Positions 36,043 through 48,325 of a DNA stretch of 64,000 nucleotides are shown here, piece by piece. This stretch comes from Galdieria partita (lineage: Eukaryota; Rhodophyta; Bangiophyceae; Galdieriales; Galdieriaceae): the NCBI GenBank assembly GCA_025991245.1, contig BQMJ01000059.1, positions 1 to 64,000 on the forward strand. Reading direction: 5' to 3'. Positions within the stretch are counted from its first letter, which is position 1, and each line of letters opens with the position of its first letter. The notes below the pieces were generated by a model. That model ran no database searches. It worked only from the letters and a program-made list of their open reading frames with translations, and was not told the origin of the DNA. The translations under genes were made by a program, and so were the position numbers.

Positions 36043-37585
36043 GTGATACTCTCTCGAGTAGAATTACGGTTGAATCCCTTTAGCATTAATCGTTCAGTCT
36101 TTTATGAACCAAGGTTAAAGAATTTATTGTCTTTAGACGACCTGAACCAGCGCTTTGTCAAGTTATTCAAGATGAACACAGGAGGAATTCCATTGATGAA
36201 AAACACACCTTCAAGCACTCATGGAGCCCAACCTGTTATCAACAACAACAATATGGAAAGTTTGTTGTACAGCGTTTTTCAGGTTGTAGAACAATATTCG
36301 GGAACTTTTATTGTTCCGGAGATAGTGGATTCCGCAACTCTTCTTAGATATCAATTTGTTCTTTTAACCCATAGCTTGGAACTGTTTTTCCACTTGACTT
36401 TATGTGGAACGAAAACGCATCTGATTGACTTGGTTGCAAGTTTTGGGGTTTAAATTTTTTGAAACGGAAGACGTTGATATTAAACAGTGAAATCAAGATT
36501 GGTTGTTGCGACTCGATATTGAGAGCTCATAACCGATACTTGTTTTACCGTGAGGCCACCACATTATGGCGACCGTCTTCGTTTAGTTACATTCTGGATT
36601 CGTCAATGGAAAAAGTAGTGTTCTTTGAATTTATTATTTATGAACATCTTTAGATTTCTCTTGTTGCCCCAGTTTTATTCTCATTCCTCTCCAATTGTGC
36701 ATTCTATTATTCCAGGAACTTTTGATGATTCGTTTCTTGAACACGACAATGCTTCCTATTCGAACGAATCAGCAGCATCTTATAATAAACCAGTCTCGAG
36801 AAACGTCTCTGATACATTTTTTGATTATTATCGAGAATATTGCAAAGTTGTGGTATTTTACTCCCAAGAATAGCGCATTTGTAGTGGCCCTAATGCATAC
36901 ATTGTATTTCAGAATGGACAAACACTTTCTATGGTTGGATTTTCATTTAATTTCAATACAATCGTGAATTGTCGACACGAACTATTGAAGAAGTAGCCGA
37001 AACGTTTTTAAAGGAGTTGTCAAGATTTTGAATGATCGTTCCTTCTCATCTATTCAACTTTGTCTTCATTTTGCGGTCGATTGTACTCATGATAGTCAGT
37101 CTGTGTCCTATCCTGATGACAATGCAACTATTGTTGAGAACATAAATTATTTGGAAATGTTTCTCAGACCAATGTGTCGATCATTATTACGATTGCAACA
37201 GGTCATAGTTTCCCAAAGGAATCTTGAAATATCCTTTGGGAAAAGAAAGGAGAGGAGTTGATAGAATTCGAACGCCGAGGAGAGTTTAATAAAGACTTTT
37301 ACCATCTTCGAGTCAATGTCAAATACATTCAAATATGGATACAAATGTGATGCAAGTTGACTATTCCTGCTCCGAGTTCACTGCAACAAATTTCAACTAG
37401 ATGAACTTTTTGAACGCATATTGTCCTTGAAGTGTTAGGAATGTCTATGAGATTTTTCAGAGGAAGACATGGGATTCGTAGACTCGAATATATTAGATCA
37501 GGTGGATATCGATGATACTTTGCCAGTCAAAATAATGGCTGGTACGAGAAGTTATATAAGAACTAGGCAAAGTACCTTAGTTTTT
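36043..37585 (+). pseudogene. Decayed ATPase-family copy
   Basis: About 36043-36260 encodes SRVELRLNPFSINRS ... NTGGIPL, matching SRIALNFLRLDPFSEAT ... YTGGVPY of copy 1. About 37335-37585 matches the linker and the SAM-like end of copy 1 at nucleotide level (GGATACAAATGTGATGCAAGT, GAACTTTTTGAACGCATATTG, GGCAAAGTACC) but is full of stops and shifts. The stretch between is rearranged and poorly alignable. It is an older, clearly inactive member of the family; its 3' flank is also shared with copy 1. Confidence 0.75.
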
Positions 37586-38130
37586 TTCTTTTGAGTTGTA
37601 TCAAAGCTGTGCTTTCTCTTGACTTTCTTTATCACCCATTATGGTCTCTGTAGAGTTGAATGCTGAGGGTATGATCAAAGTGTCATTTGTAGACTTCATG
37701 GTTTCTGCTGTATATAATACTCAACATATTGAATATACCATACAACAGGAGAATGACTGGGAAGACACAAGATTCATTTGTTAAAAAGTTCATATCGCTT
37801 TCTTTGAAAACAGTTCACAAACGGAAGCCTTTCATTCGAAAGCCAGTGATTGTAAGGTGCTCGCTATTTGAATTGCATAATATTTACTTTTAGAAAGTGA
37901 CTCTCGTGAAGATGCCTCTTAAGCTGTCAAGTCGCACTATAGTTCATTGGAAAGAACAGTTACTTTAATCGACAAATATTGAAAAGACGTTATAAAATAA
38001 GATTCTATTATCAACGTTGGACATAAAAAGTGAAAGTAGACAAGTTGCTGGACAAACTATTCCATTAAGAACCTTCAAGACCTCTTCTTGAGTATTTCTC
38101 TATTTAGAAGAGAAGACTTTGTTCACAAAT
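37586..38130. repeat. 3' flank paralogous to that of ATPase copy 1
   Basis: It aligns with about 18951-19450 (TTTATCACCCATTATGGTCTC against TTATCACACTTTATGATCTT; ACAGGAGAATGACT; AACTATTCCATT). The duplication therefore carried gene and downstream DNA together. Confidence 0.7.
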
Positions 38131-39535
38131 TCATTAGACAGATAAGAATTGTCAAACTATTCAAAAGTAATCCATTACATCGTCTGTTGCAGTCATTGGC
38201 AAACCAAAGACAAGTTTCAAGTCCACGTGAAAGAGAAAGTAGGAGTACATCAATTATCAAAAAACTCCTGTTCAAAAGTAGCACATGACTTGCAAAGCTT
38301 TTGTATCTCTCCGGAATATGTTGCTTGAATCATAATCCTGCCAAATTACTATCATTCTCAACACTTGTCATAACCAAAAAAAGTATATCTGAAATCTGAT
38401 GTTCAAAAGTCTAGAATCAACTATTTGAAACTGTGAGTTCCTTTTATAGCTACAAAACAATAGAATGAATAAAAATTCTGACAGGCTTGAGAAGAGAATA
38501 AACACTGGGAAATAATCTTTTCGATACAAAGATCAGTTGACAATTTTCTGAACTAAACTTCAAAACTACTTCTCAAAACCATATCAGGTTTCAATATCAG
38601 GCAACTTGCAAGAAGCAACCCGTTGGTTGGCAGAGTAACAAGAGAATATTGGACAGTATCTTACCACGGAACTTGAAGACTCAGAAGAAACCAAAGGACC
38701 CAAAAAATATGAAAAATTTCGTGTTCTGTTTTCCCTGCAACATTATATTGGAGCTTATCAGACCTATGTTTGCGATAACTCTTCCAGAGTGAGCAAGTAA
38801 TGCAAGTATGTGAAGCAGCGTTCCAGTTGCAAGAAAAGAGCAATTTGAAGTTTGACACAATGCGACGGAGAGCCAATCGAAACTTTGTTCAATGTAGGAA
38901 ATGTTCGGTTATTTGGCAGCTTTAACTTTGAGAATTTGCTCTTGATAAGTTTTCTGTAAGTATTTTCCAACTTGAGTTTATCAAAGCAATATTTGAAACT
39001 ATGATGACAATCGTTACTGTCGATCGTTCCAGAAGCAAGCTTCAGGAACAATGAGAAGAAAACACACTGACGTTATTAGGCTATAGTTTTGCTTTTTCTT
39101 GTCATTTACTGAAATTATTGTTGTTGCTAGGAATGGACAATGATATAAACAACAACAGCGGAGTATCGTACAAGTTTACTCTCTTCTTCAATATAGTGGA
39201 GTCATTGGTGTATGAAGATCATATGGGCGTCACAAGTTTGCAACTTATGTAAGGACTCAAAACCTATTTATTGCTTCCACAGAAGGATAAACGATGCTTG
39301 ACATTAAAATCAATATGTCCAACTAATCAGTCAATATACAAAAGTATTCTGAAAAGTGAAACTTATGGTTTTTGCTAATAACAATTCTTCAGCTACTCTT
39401 ATGTTGCAAAAAAGTTCCGATTGACACTTACATTTTTTTCCAAAGTACGCAATATATCATCTATTAAACCCTCATTAGGAGTTTCTCTACGAGTGTCATT
39501 AAGCAATATAGAATAAAGAAAACAGTTTTCACCAC
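38131..39535. other. Boundary zone, no gene supported
   Basis: The last subtelomeric stretch before dense single-copy genes begin. Two overlapping minus-strand open frames (38661-38876 and 38764-39051) lack recognisable features. The 3' part (about 39100-39535) has no open frame of note. Confidence 0.5.
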
Positions 39536-40160
39536 TTACTCGAAAGACAACTGATCTGTTTCACCAAAAGTTTCTCTAGAGGCATAGCGGTATCCTAAAG
39601 GCTCCTTCTCATGAAGATCCTAAAAATGTTTAGAAAGAAATCAAAACAACAAAAGTTTCCAACCTGTAAGAACTGTTCCAAACTAAAGGCCGGATCAGTC
39701 TTGGGTAAGTTTTTGCGAGGAAGGATTCTTTCAAATGGGTTGGTGTGATCAACGGCATCCTAAATAAGGTATTGAGTTACCACCTGAGCACAAGAAATAC
39801 GCGCATTGCCTCTAATCGTCGTCTCAAGAACTTGAACCTCAAAATAGAGTTGTCATACTTCAATTTTTGCTAAAGAAGCCACGAATTCAGTACAAGACTT
39901 TAGGAGAAAACAACTCTTACAGCCAAATTGTAAATATTGCTAGCAGGAGCAAAAACTCGGTATTGGATAAAGTGTGCTGTTTCATAACGGACTCCCTTAC
40001 GGACAATATCGTAGGCAAGTTCTCTGGACGCTAGAGGATCGATGCGAGTTATAACACCATCAGCGTCCATAAGACGTTCTGCAGTTTTCTTGACTGACTG
40101 AAATAATTCTGTTCTAGGCAAGTCTGCACGAAACAGACAAAACAGCTCATAGTACGGCAT
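39536..40160 (-). CDS. MRPS6: Mitochondrial ribosomal protein bS6m
   Basis: It starts at the ATG at 40160 (MPYYELFCLFRADLP) and belongs to the bS6 family of the small mitochondrial ribosomal subunit. Exons by phase and family match: 40160-39921, 39837-39784, 39759-39664 and 39619-39536, giving about 157 aa. The first join yields APASNIYNLAVQVLETTIRGN, which aligns with the APTAAVESM ... DVIRGN segment of animal MRPS6. No presequence is visible, as in other MRPS6 proteins. Red algal plastids usually encode their own S6, so a mitochondrial role is preferred. The second intron would be only 24 nt (or 21 nt with GTAACT); the others are 83 and 44 nt. Confidence 0.8.
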
Positions 40161-40370
40161 TTTTCAGTCAATGGAGAAAAACTCAATCGGTCGGACAGTC
40201 CATTCTTGCCATTTTTTCAAAAAGTTTGTTTCCAAAAGAGCATCAAGCCAATACAAGTAGACTCATTTTTTATTTCTCGTGAGTTCATTATCTGATAATC
40301 CTATATCACATATATCAACTGTCTTCCGACGTATAGAGCTAGGAGCAAGAAGATTAGTTTATAGTACTTG

Positions 40371-42360
40371 CTATCGACATGGATGGCTCTTTACTCCGCA
40401 AGAATTGTACAATATATTGATCTTGGAACTTTCCTTGAGTACGTTGTCCCATTCTTTTTGATGAAACTGGGATGCTTCTTTAAATGCTTTTTGCCATTCA
40501 GGAAATGCAGCATGTGCTATTCATCGATCAAAATAGATACACACCTCTAAGACTAAGACACTTACTTGTACAAAATCTTTTCCTATTCGTGTTGTCAAAA
40601 CAAACTTGAAACCAAATAGAATCTTCATGAGGTGTTGCACATTCTAAAGTTTGTATATAAATACTGGAATGAATTTCTTCTTGCCAAACTATTCTAAAGT
40701 AGACCAAAGTACCATAAATTTCACATAGAGGTAAGGCTCTCCCACTTACTTGTAGGTTTCTTTGGTCTTTGCAATCTTAGAGATTGCTCTAGAAATAGTT
40801 TTGTTTCGAGTATCGTGACAGCACAATAAAATGTCAGAAAAAAGAAAGAAATAATAAGTTCTGCATTCCATCTTGGGTCTTTCTTGATAAGTCAACCATC
40901 CCTCCATAAGTAACCTACATGAAAACAAGAATGAAAATCAAAAGAATTCTACTATATAAAACTCACAAACGACCAGGAACTTGAAGAGAAACAGTTGTTC
41001 CATTCTCTTTAAAGAGGACATCTCTCATGGCAAAGTTCACATTAGGTGTAATCCTAACTTGAGGATGAAAAGAACAGTTTTAGAAAGTAGATATAACAAA
41101 CCGCTCTTCAACAGTAGAAAGTAAATCTCGGATTGCCGAGCGTGCTTGCTTAATATGGAATATTTGTTGACTTAAACAACTATATCCATTTTCTATTTCT
41201 GCTAGGAGCAAATCGTACTTGGTCACTCTCTGAACTGGCTTGATAAGAAAACTAGAAAGAAAGAAACCTTCGCATTTTGAACTCGATTCACAACGTCCTA
41301 ATACATGTACGATGAAAAGAATGTTCGATCAGGTCATTCCTAAAACGTACGAATAAAATCATCAACAACTGCATACTTGTGTCTTAAATAGCACAATTGC
41401 TTGTTTCGAATATCATAATTTGAAATGTAATCAATATAAGGCTGTCTTAATGCTTGACAAAGTTGATTCGTAAGCAGCGCTCCGATGTATTGTTTACTTA
41501 ATCCTCCTTCCAATATATATGAATATAAAGCCTGATTCCAAGAATTCTCAGTACATTTTTCTTCCTATTAACATGACTTACTTGGAGAAATCCTACATGC
41601 AAATGTAATAGCTCAATCAAATCCTGAAAGAGTGACTGCAATAAGTCGGGTAGCGAACTAACTGGCAATATTTTTACACGGATAGCCTCTTCATAGGGAA
41701 GGATAAAAACATTGATAAGAGTATTCAAGTCCTTCACATAAGTTTCCTCTGTACGAACGAGTTCTTCTAGAGCCATGATAGATCTCATAGGAATTGATAG
41801 GCAAAGTGCTTGTGATTTAAGGAGACACTTGTAAAATTCATATATATCATTTCCATTATTATAGTCACACTCTTGAATAGGTTTAAAATACAAAAAAGGA
41901 CACATCTCCTCTTCAACACCATTGAAAGATGATACACGAAGCAAGTACCGTGTTATATCAGTTGAGCTTTTTGTAGTGTTGAATACAATACAGGGATCAT
42001 AAATTCCAAACTTTTGAAAGACAAAGCTAACTTTAGATAGAGAAAGTTGGAAGGAGTCTCCTGTCTACAAGTCATTAGTCATACATGTTCCCTTTGCTCC
42101 TCGGAATAATTGCCCACCTGCCAAAGAAAGACTTGCAATATATACTCAGTTTGTTGGCATTGTGTAGGAAACTCAGTCACTAAATCTTTATTATAATTGC
42201 TTTGTAATATATGTCGTATGCTGCAAATAACGAATTCCGAATGATAGCCAGTAACGAACATGCATAATTTTGTTTCCATCAAAGCAAAATAATCGAAAAA
42301 TTTGAATGGTCCAACAAGGAGTTTATTTGATTGGAGCATTTTTCTACTGAATTTGTTCAT
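40371..42360 (-). CDS. Dbl-type RhoGEF with DH and PH domains
   Basis: A guanine-nucleotide exchange factor for Rho-type GTPases. The first exon (42360-42118, MNKFSRKML) ends before a 53-nt intron. The DH domain follows: SIMALEELVRTEETYVKDLN (conserved region 1), QLCYLRHKYAVVDDFIR, and FLIKPVQRVTKYDLLLAEI (conserved region 3, with the KPVQR signature). A PH domain follows (LMEGWLTYQERPK, YYFFLFSDILLCC), then a C-terminal stretch ending near 40371 (WQKAFKEASQFHQKEWDNVL). At least seven introns of about 45-55 nt are needed. Transcribed toward the S6 gene, which lies 210 bp away. Dbl-type RhoGEFs are typical of animals, fungi and amoebae, and land plants rely mainly on PRONE RopGEFs, so its presence here is of interest. 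Confidence 0.82.
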
Positions 42361-42558
42361 TTGGAGAAAGCTGAACTTGTCGTTGTAGACGATATTGTTG
42401 CTTTATACCCCATGAAAAAGGGAGGAAAATTGAGTGGGACTATGTGATATGCTGTGGAACAGTGATCATTTAACTCTGTGAGATAAAACAATTTTATTGA
42501 CCGGCAGGGAACATATCATGCAGAGAGCCACAACAACACACATTGATTTAGGAATTCT

Positions 42559-43239
42559 TTACCAAGTAGGAGAATAATAGCCGTAAGAAGAAACACTTGG
42601 AGTAGGTGTAGGCAGAGAAGAATAAGAAATGTATGAAGAATAGGTAGGACTGTAGGAGTATGGAGTGTATGAATATGGTTGAGGAGAAAAAGTTACTTGA
42701 GGAATACCGATCAGAATCTCACTATAAAATAGAAACTTGATGGGAATATCCAGTATCTTTCGCAAGTCACTTTGAAATGTCATATTAGTGAGAATTTGTT
42801 TGTCATAAGCCACGGTATTCTCGATTGGAAGATAAACGTCAAAAGCTGCAGAAAATGGTCTTATCTTTCCTTCAAATATGACTTGGTTGGCTCCGTACTT
42901 ATATCCATTCTTTAAAATGAGACTTTCTGCTCGAAGCTGTTCCGAAGTGTTCACCTGGATGGGATTGGTAGGAACTCGAGACTCACTTAGATAGACATCA
43001 TCACAGTATATAACACTGTTGTTTACGAATCCAAGGCGTACTATTCCCTGTTGATAATAGTATGCAGTGTTTGTAGGTATTTCTGAAATGAATGGAGTAA
43101 AATAGTTATCACTCCAACGGAAAAGAGAGTTTTCTGCTGATTGCTGTCTATGACTCATTAAAGGAGCAACGGATGCATGAGTGCTTGTGCTGATGAAGGC
43201 GACGAAAAGAAACACCAACTGTAGTTTGATTACTGCCAT
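42559..43239 (-). CDS. Secreted protein with Ser/Tyr/Pro-rich tail
   Basis: 226 aa from the ATG at 43239. The first ~23 residues (MAVIKLQLVFLFVAFISTST) are a typical signal peptide with likely cleavage after THA. Residues about 25-180 form a soluble region of no recognised family, with several possible N-glycosylation sites (NNS, NTS, NMT). The last ~45 residues repeat S, Y, P and T (SYTPYSYSPTYSSY, SSLPTPTPS), as in wall or extracellular matrix proteins. No intron or anchor is seen. The secreted protein at 59283 has a similar style but no clear sequence homology. A cell-surface role is inferred. Confidence 0.7.
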   Translation of the reverse strand: MAVIKLQLVFLFVAFISTSTHASVAPLMSHRQQSAENSLFRWSDNYFTPFISEIPTNTAYYYQQGIVRLGFVNNSVIYCDDVYLSESRVPTNPIQVNTSEQLRAESLILKNGYKYGANQVIFEGKIRPFSAAFDVYLPIENTVAYDKQILTNMTFQSDLRKILDIPIKFLFYSEILIGIPQVTFSPQPYSYTPYSYSPTYSSYISYSSLPTPTPSVSSYGYYSPTW

Positions 43240-43924
43240 CTTCAAGAAATAAAGAATATCGCGCTTCAAGTAGGGTCATTGTTCGTATTTAAGACTTATG
43301 ATTTCTAAAAAAAATGCTAGCATTTTTATCCATGGAAAATATAACGTTTGAAGCATCTTTTTAATGTATTTGAGCTATAACTGCTGTTTCAATAACGTTC
43401 ACAAAGAACCCAAAAAATTTGTTCATTTAACATAGCGAGCAGTTCTTTCAAGTTGACGCTTGTCAAATAAATAGAAATATGAATTGGGTGGAGTTTATAA
43501 AATACGATTGAGGCAAGTTGGAATAGCATAATCCTGGCTGGAAAAACCTCCTTCTATCTATAGTTATGGTACTCTTACTAGCCGGTTATACATGAACTGA
43601 AACTTTTTGGGAATATAAAGTTACTTGAACAACAAACAACAATGGACAGAGATCTGCTTTCTTCCAAGGATTTTTCAATTGCTTGGAAATATTATCTCAA
43701 ATCTTCTAGTCTGCAAGCCAAAGAGAGGGCACGATTCTTGCAAATAAACAAGAATATTTAGAAATGCAGAAGTCTTAATGCAAATATTTCAAATATTCAA
43801 ATAAAACAAGAACAAATATAAAACATCGACATGTGAACATCCAACATATGGAGGAAACAATTGTTACGCTAACAATTGAAAATTTTATATCACAAATCTG
43901 ATTTACAACAAAGTTTAAAGCACG
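43240..43924. other. Spacer, no gene seen
   Basis: About 685 bp between the start of the secreted-protein gene and the stop of SMC5. No convincing gene or RNA is seen. Confidence 0.5.
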
Positions 43925-46900
43925 TTACGAATCTTGTTCTAGATATTTTGCAATGAGCTGATTCCAAGAATCCTGTCTACTACAGACACAAGGCCCGTTG
44001 AAAATAAAATGCACTCTGGTCTCACTTCCAAACTGTAAATCTGTAAGCAGCTTAGGAGAAATGAGGAATACTTGAGAGCTTGCAGAAATGCGGGCATCCT
44101 GAACCATTAACGAGATAATCTTTCTTTCAAACCAAGGATCCATACCCTGCCCACAGTAAGAATCCTAAGTGATCCAATAACGACAAAACTTACCTGATTC
44201 ATTTCATCAACCAATCGAAATGGTGCCTTTGTCAGATGTTGCATCGAAAATATGTATAACATAATAGAAACCATCTTTTCACCTCCTGAATTCCGTGCGC
44301 CACTAAGAGGCAACAGAGGTTGATCATCACGGAAACTAACGTTGATTTCAATGCTGAGATTCTTCAGTTCTTCAACTTCCTTCAAAACGAGTTCTCCTCT
44401 GCATTCTAAAAAACTAAACAGCTGAGTAAAGCGTGTATTCATACTAGCAACCTGATTTCTTATTCCCTCCAGAAAACATTCCTTTGCTTCCACAAAATGA
44501 CTCTCTTCTTCATGTAACACGCTCTAAAAAGAGTAAGTTAAACACAAACTGAATGCAAACTACTTACCGAATTCCTTTGCAGTTTAGATTCGAGATCCGC
44601 TAACTCCTTCTTTACTCTTTCATAACTGGCAAGAGTCGAAGGGTCTATATTGCTTATCGCCGTCAAACGGGCCTTCTTTCTATTGTAGATGTTATTGAAG
44701 CTTGTTAGATCTAGAGAGAGGCTAATTGGAACCAGTAATAAGACAAAAGTTACCATCTTACCTTGTGGATAGTTTTGAACTATGTTTCCATATTTCTCAA
44801 TAGGTGCCTTTTCCTGAAGTTCCTTATACTTTGCCTTCAACTCGTCTCTCTCTCTTGTGTACTCATTTTTGGTGGAGATGTACTCGTCCTTCGCCTTCAA
44901 AAAATTATCGCGCTTTTCATTATATTCAGATTCTTGTGCTTTCAATGTGTTGCTTAAATTCACACAAGATATCACCTTCTGGTCGAGCTGCTTCTCGATT
45001 TTAATGCACTCTTTCAATAGCTACAAAAAAGTAAAAGAGGATACTGACAACATGTATCAAGAACGAACCTTTTGTAGTTCTTCCAATTTAAAAAACATCT
45101 CTATTCGGTGACTCGCAATAGTTTCTTGCATCTTCAAATGCTCCTCATCAAAATTCAACTTTGACAACTCTAATTCTTCTCTTTCTACTTCGGATGTCAA
45201 CTTCTTTTTCTCTGAAAGTAACTTGAAAACTTCATTTCTTTCCCTAGAGACAGTAGACAGCGCGGCTTCTTCCGCTCGTATACTTGAAAGATTGAGAAAA
45301 AAAAACATATTTCCCTCCACAACAGTCTCAGAGAAACTTACCTACTTCCCAACTGCTCCAACTTTTGAGTTTGTAAGTTTACTTTTCTTTCCAAATTCTC
45401 AATATCCGTAAATAAACGAGATATAACCCCGTTAATCTCTTCTAATCTGTCGTCCCGATTCTCTATCAATGCATTTTTCGATAACGGTCTCAGTGGATCG
45501 CACTGTACTATCTTTTCGTGGGTAAAACGAGAAACAACAACTCGAAAACATTCTTTAGGATTGAACCTAAACGTCAATAACAATCAGGTCCATCATCGAA
45601 TAATCCAAATGAAACGTACCAATGATGAACACTTGTTTTCTGAACAATATCTTCGGTGTGTTCTTGAGCCTTTTCATCACCAACATATATTGACGAATAG
45701 GGTGTATGACTACACATTGCAAGCTTGATTTCCCGAGGTGCATCGAAGATGTTCGAAACTACATCATAAAGACCGTACACTTTCAGAGATTCCAAATTGG
45801 ATGGTGTGGCGATCCTCGCCTCGGGAACTCCTGCTATCGACACGCAATCAAAATTAACATCCTTGCAAATCGACTCAGTTAACAATTCAAAGTCTTCATC
45901 AAATTCAACCACAAAAGTTCTCCTTAATGAATTCGGAACGCATGCCTGTAAAACTCTCGCAGCGTATTCGTCGCGTGCTCGGATTTCCAAACCAATAGGA
46001 CCCCAAACGTTGCCGTGCAGCCTATGCGAATTCTGCTCCACTAACTAGTAACAAATATATTCAACGCAAGTAATCACAGTCTAAATTTCTTACTTTCATA
46101 ACATTTTGAATACCAGGATTCCTTTCTTCTAAGTACTTCAACTGGCAAACCCTGAAATTCTCAAGCTGCTGCTTCCTTTCCATTAGTTTCTGCAATTCCT
46201 TTTTCTGTCTTTCAAGCTCCATCTGCTGAGAACGCAAAATTTCTCGTTCGTCGTCATATTCGCGCTTCTTTCTTGAAACTACTTCTCGTTTCTCTTTAAC
46301 CTGTTTATCGAGTTCATCTAATGTTTCATGGTTTGAGAGACTCTGCTGGTAGGAATTTATAATTTTATGCTTCTATTAACGACCATAATCAGTCATGACA
46401 TGATTCAACGAGAAAAACTTCACCTGTTCAATATTCTTTCTACGATTTTGAAAATCGGGTTTCAACTGTTTATGACGTTCCAACGTCTGCATAATATTAG
46501 TACGGATTTCATCAAGTTTCTTCCTTATTAGCTGAATCTCCTCTCTTTTTTGTTGAGTTTCCTCATTAAGGGATTGCAACTCAACTCTATCAGTTTGCAA
46601 CTTATCCTTGCTACTTTCCAACTCGTTCGATATTTCTTTCAGCTCATTTTCTCGCGAAATTTTGGTGCTCTAGTGAAGGAGACTCAAATAACATCTGGAT
46701 TAATAGTATAAAGCCTCACCTTCATTTCATCTTTCTTTTCTTTTTTTTCAACACATGACTTTCTTTTTTCCTCATAATCTAGCCACTCTCTGACAAATTC
46801 CATCTCCTCAAGGTCATTCTTTAGCTTCTGTACTTCTTCTACAAAGCGAAGATTATTTTCAAGTTGTTCACGTTCCTTTTCTAGATCTACGATTTTGCGC

Positions 46901-47574
46901 TGGTCCTCCTCGGCTTCATTTTTTCGTCTCTTCAGATTATCTTCTTTTGAAACCAAATCGGCAAAGGAAATATACAAGTCACTTCCGCCGATAGCTTCTA
47001 AGCTTCTTCGAAACAATTCTTTAGGTTCCATACTCGTAAAGTTAGATATTCTTTCTTGAGGAAGAAATACACATAAATTATCTAGTTGAACATTATAACT
47101 CTTGCATAGACTCTGTATTTCGGACTGTCGAACGGGCTTATCGTCTATGAAGCTTTCGCTTCTGTTCTTATCAAACGACCGGGAAACCTTACGCAAATTT
47201 CTTGTTTCAGGTGATTGAGGATCATATAAAGTCACTTCTATGGTAGCTCTCTCCTCTCCGCGCTTAATAAATTCAGACAGAGAAGACGCTCGTTCCAAAG
47301 TTTTCAAGTTGGAACAAAAAACAATGCAGAGGGCCGAGGCAATTGTGGACTTTCCTGTTCCATTCGGTGCCGCAATTAGGTTCAAAGAAGGACTAGCGTG
47401 AAGTACCACGTCGTCGAAAGTTACAAAGTTTTTCAATCTCAGAGAAACAACTTGTCCGCGCTTGAATCTGTTATCCAACAACGAAACCTCACGACTCCTA
47501 AAAGTCCGAGCTCTTTTGTTCTTTTCGTTCAGAATACCTTCTTGAGAAAGGGTCTGAGTGAGTTCCAAGCCCAT
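43925..47574 (-). CDS. SMC5: Structural maintenance of chromosomes protein 5
   Basis: Core ATPase of the SMC5/6 complex, which acts in recombinational repair and replication-stress tolerance in the nucleus. The ATG at 47574 (MGLELTQTL) precedes LRLKNFVTFDD and Walker A APNGTGKST, then LDNLCVFLPQERISNFT, which is diagnostic for SMC5. Long coiled coils (about 46.9-46.2 kb and 45.5-44.6 kb) flank the hinge (about 46040-45580: GNVWGPIGLEIRARDEYAA). The C-terminal lobe has the ABC signature as SGGEKMVSIMLYIFSMQ, then PFRLVDEMNQGMDPWFERK, the SMC5 form of Walker B. About ten short introns of around 50 nt interrupt it; the last is placed after VDEMNQ. The 5' end is 750 bp from the phosphatase gene, also on the minus strand. 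Confidence 0.93.
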
Positions 47575-48325
47575 TTTGCCTTGAAAGACAACTTGTGGTG
47601 CTTTCAAAACGTTGTTAGTTTGGCGCCATTAAAAAATTGCATTTGGCAATTTCCTCGTTCGGCCATTTGACTGGAGTTTATGGGCATCACTGTCAGTCTT
47701 AACGAAGAAGGTCATGATGATGTTGATAAAACTAGTAGTTTCGAATACTTCGAAGCTGCCTGAAAATTGTCCATTCAAAGAAAGCAAACGCTGTGCCTCT
47801 TTCGGAAGAGCTAGAATCTGAAGCAGACAAGACCATTCAAAGCGAACAATGTCGAGCAACATTTAACAAGTACTGTTGACTAAGATAATTGGAAATTTTG
47901 CTATGCATTGCAGCAAAAAGATCAAAACCAGCTAAGCAACTGTAACCTTGGAAAACATTAACACCAAACTCATCATTTCATAGGCAATGAATTTCATGAG
48001 AACTCATAGCAAACCTAGCAAGTCAATTTGAATTTTGAGGATTAACGTTGTATTGGATATTTGAAGTGAAAATAGATATTCCAAGTTCACTACAATTCTT
48101 GAAGAGTTGGAGGTGAACTTGGCAACTAGAGAATATTCGATGAACCTTCAAGAGAACGGTTTACTCCTTTGACAAATATAACCAAATGTTAAATCTTGTT
48201 TATTGTTCTCTATCTCCTCAGCTTTCAAAATAAGCCAAAGAGAGCCACTTTCTACTTCATGCTGTTGACCATCTAAAGTGACTGTAACAACAAACAATAC
48301 TTGATAAATATGGTCGAATAAAAGT
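47575..48325. other. Spacer upstream of SMC5
   Basis: It probably contains the SMC5 promoter. A 77-codon minus-strand frame (47862-47629) and a 70-codon frame near 48148-48360 have no recognisable features; the second may be the 3' untranslated region or a last exon of the phosphatase gene. Confidence 0.5.

Noticed and set aside
38661-39051. Two overlapping minus-strand frames of 71 and 95 codons
   Set aside because: No family features, no convincing splice joins, and they lie in the decayed boundary zone.
42065-42084. A 20-nt intron in the RhoGEF gene
   Set aside because: A 53-nt GT-AG intron (42065-42117) using the same 3' site keeps the frame and matches the usual intron length.
47629-47862. 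77-codon minus-strand frame upstream of SMC5
   Set aside because: No recognised family, and it lies in the expected promoter region of SMC5; not enough to call a gene.
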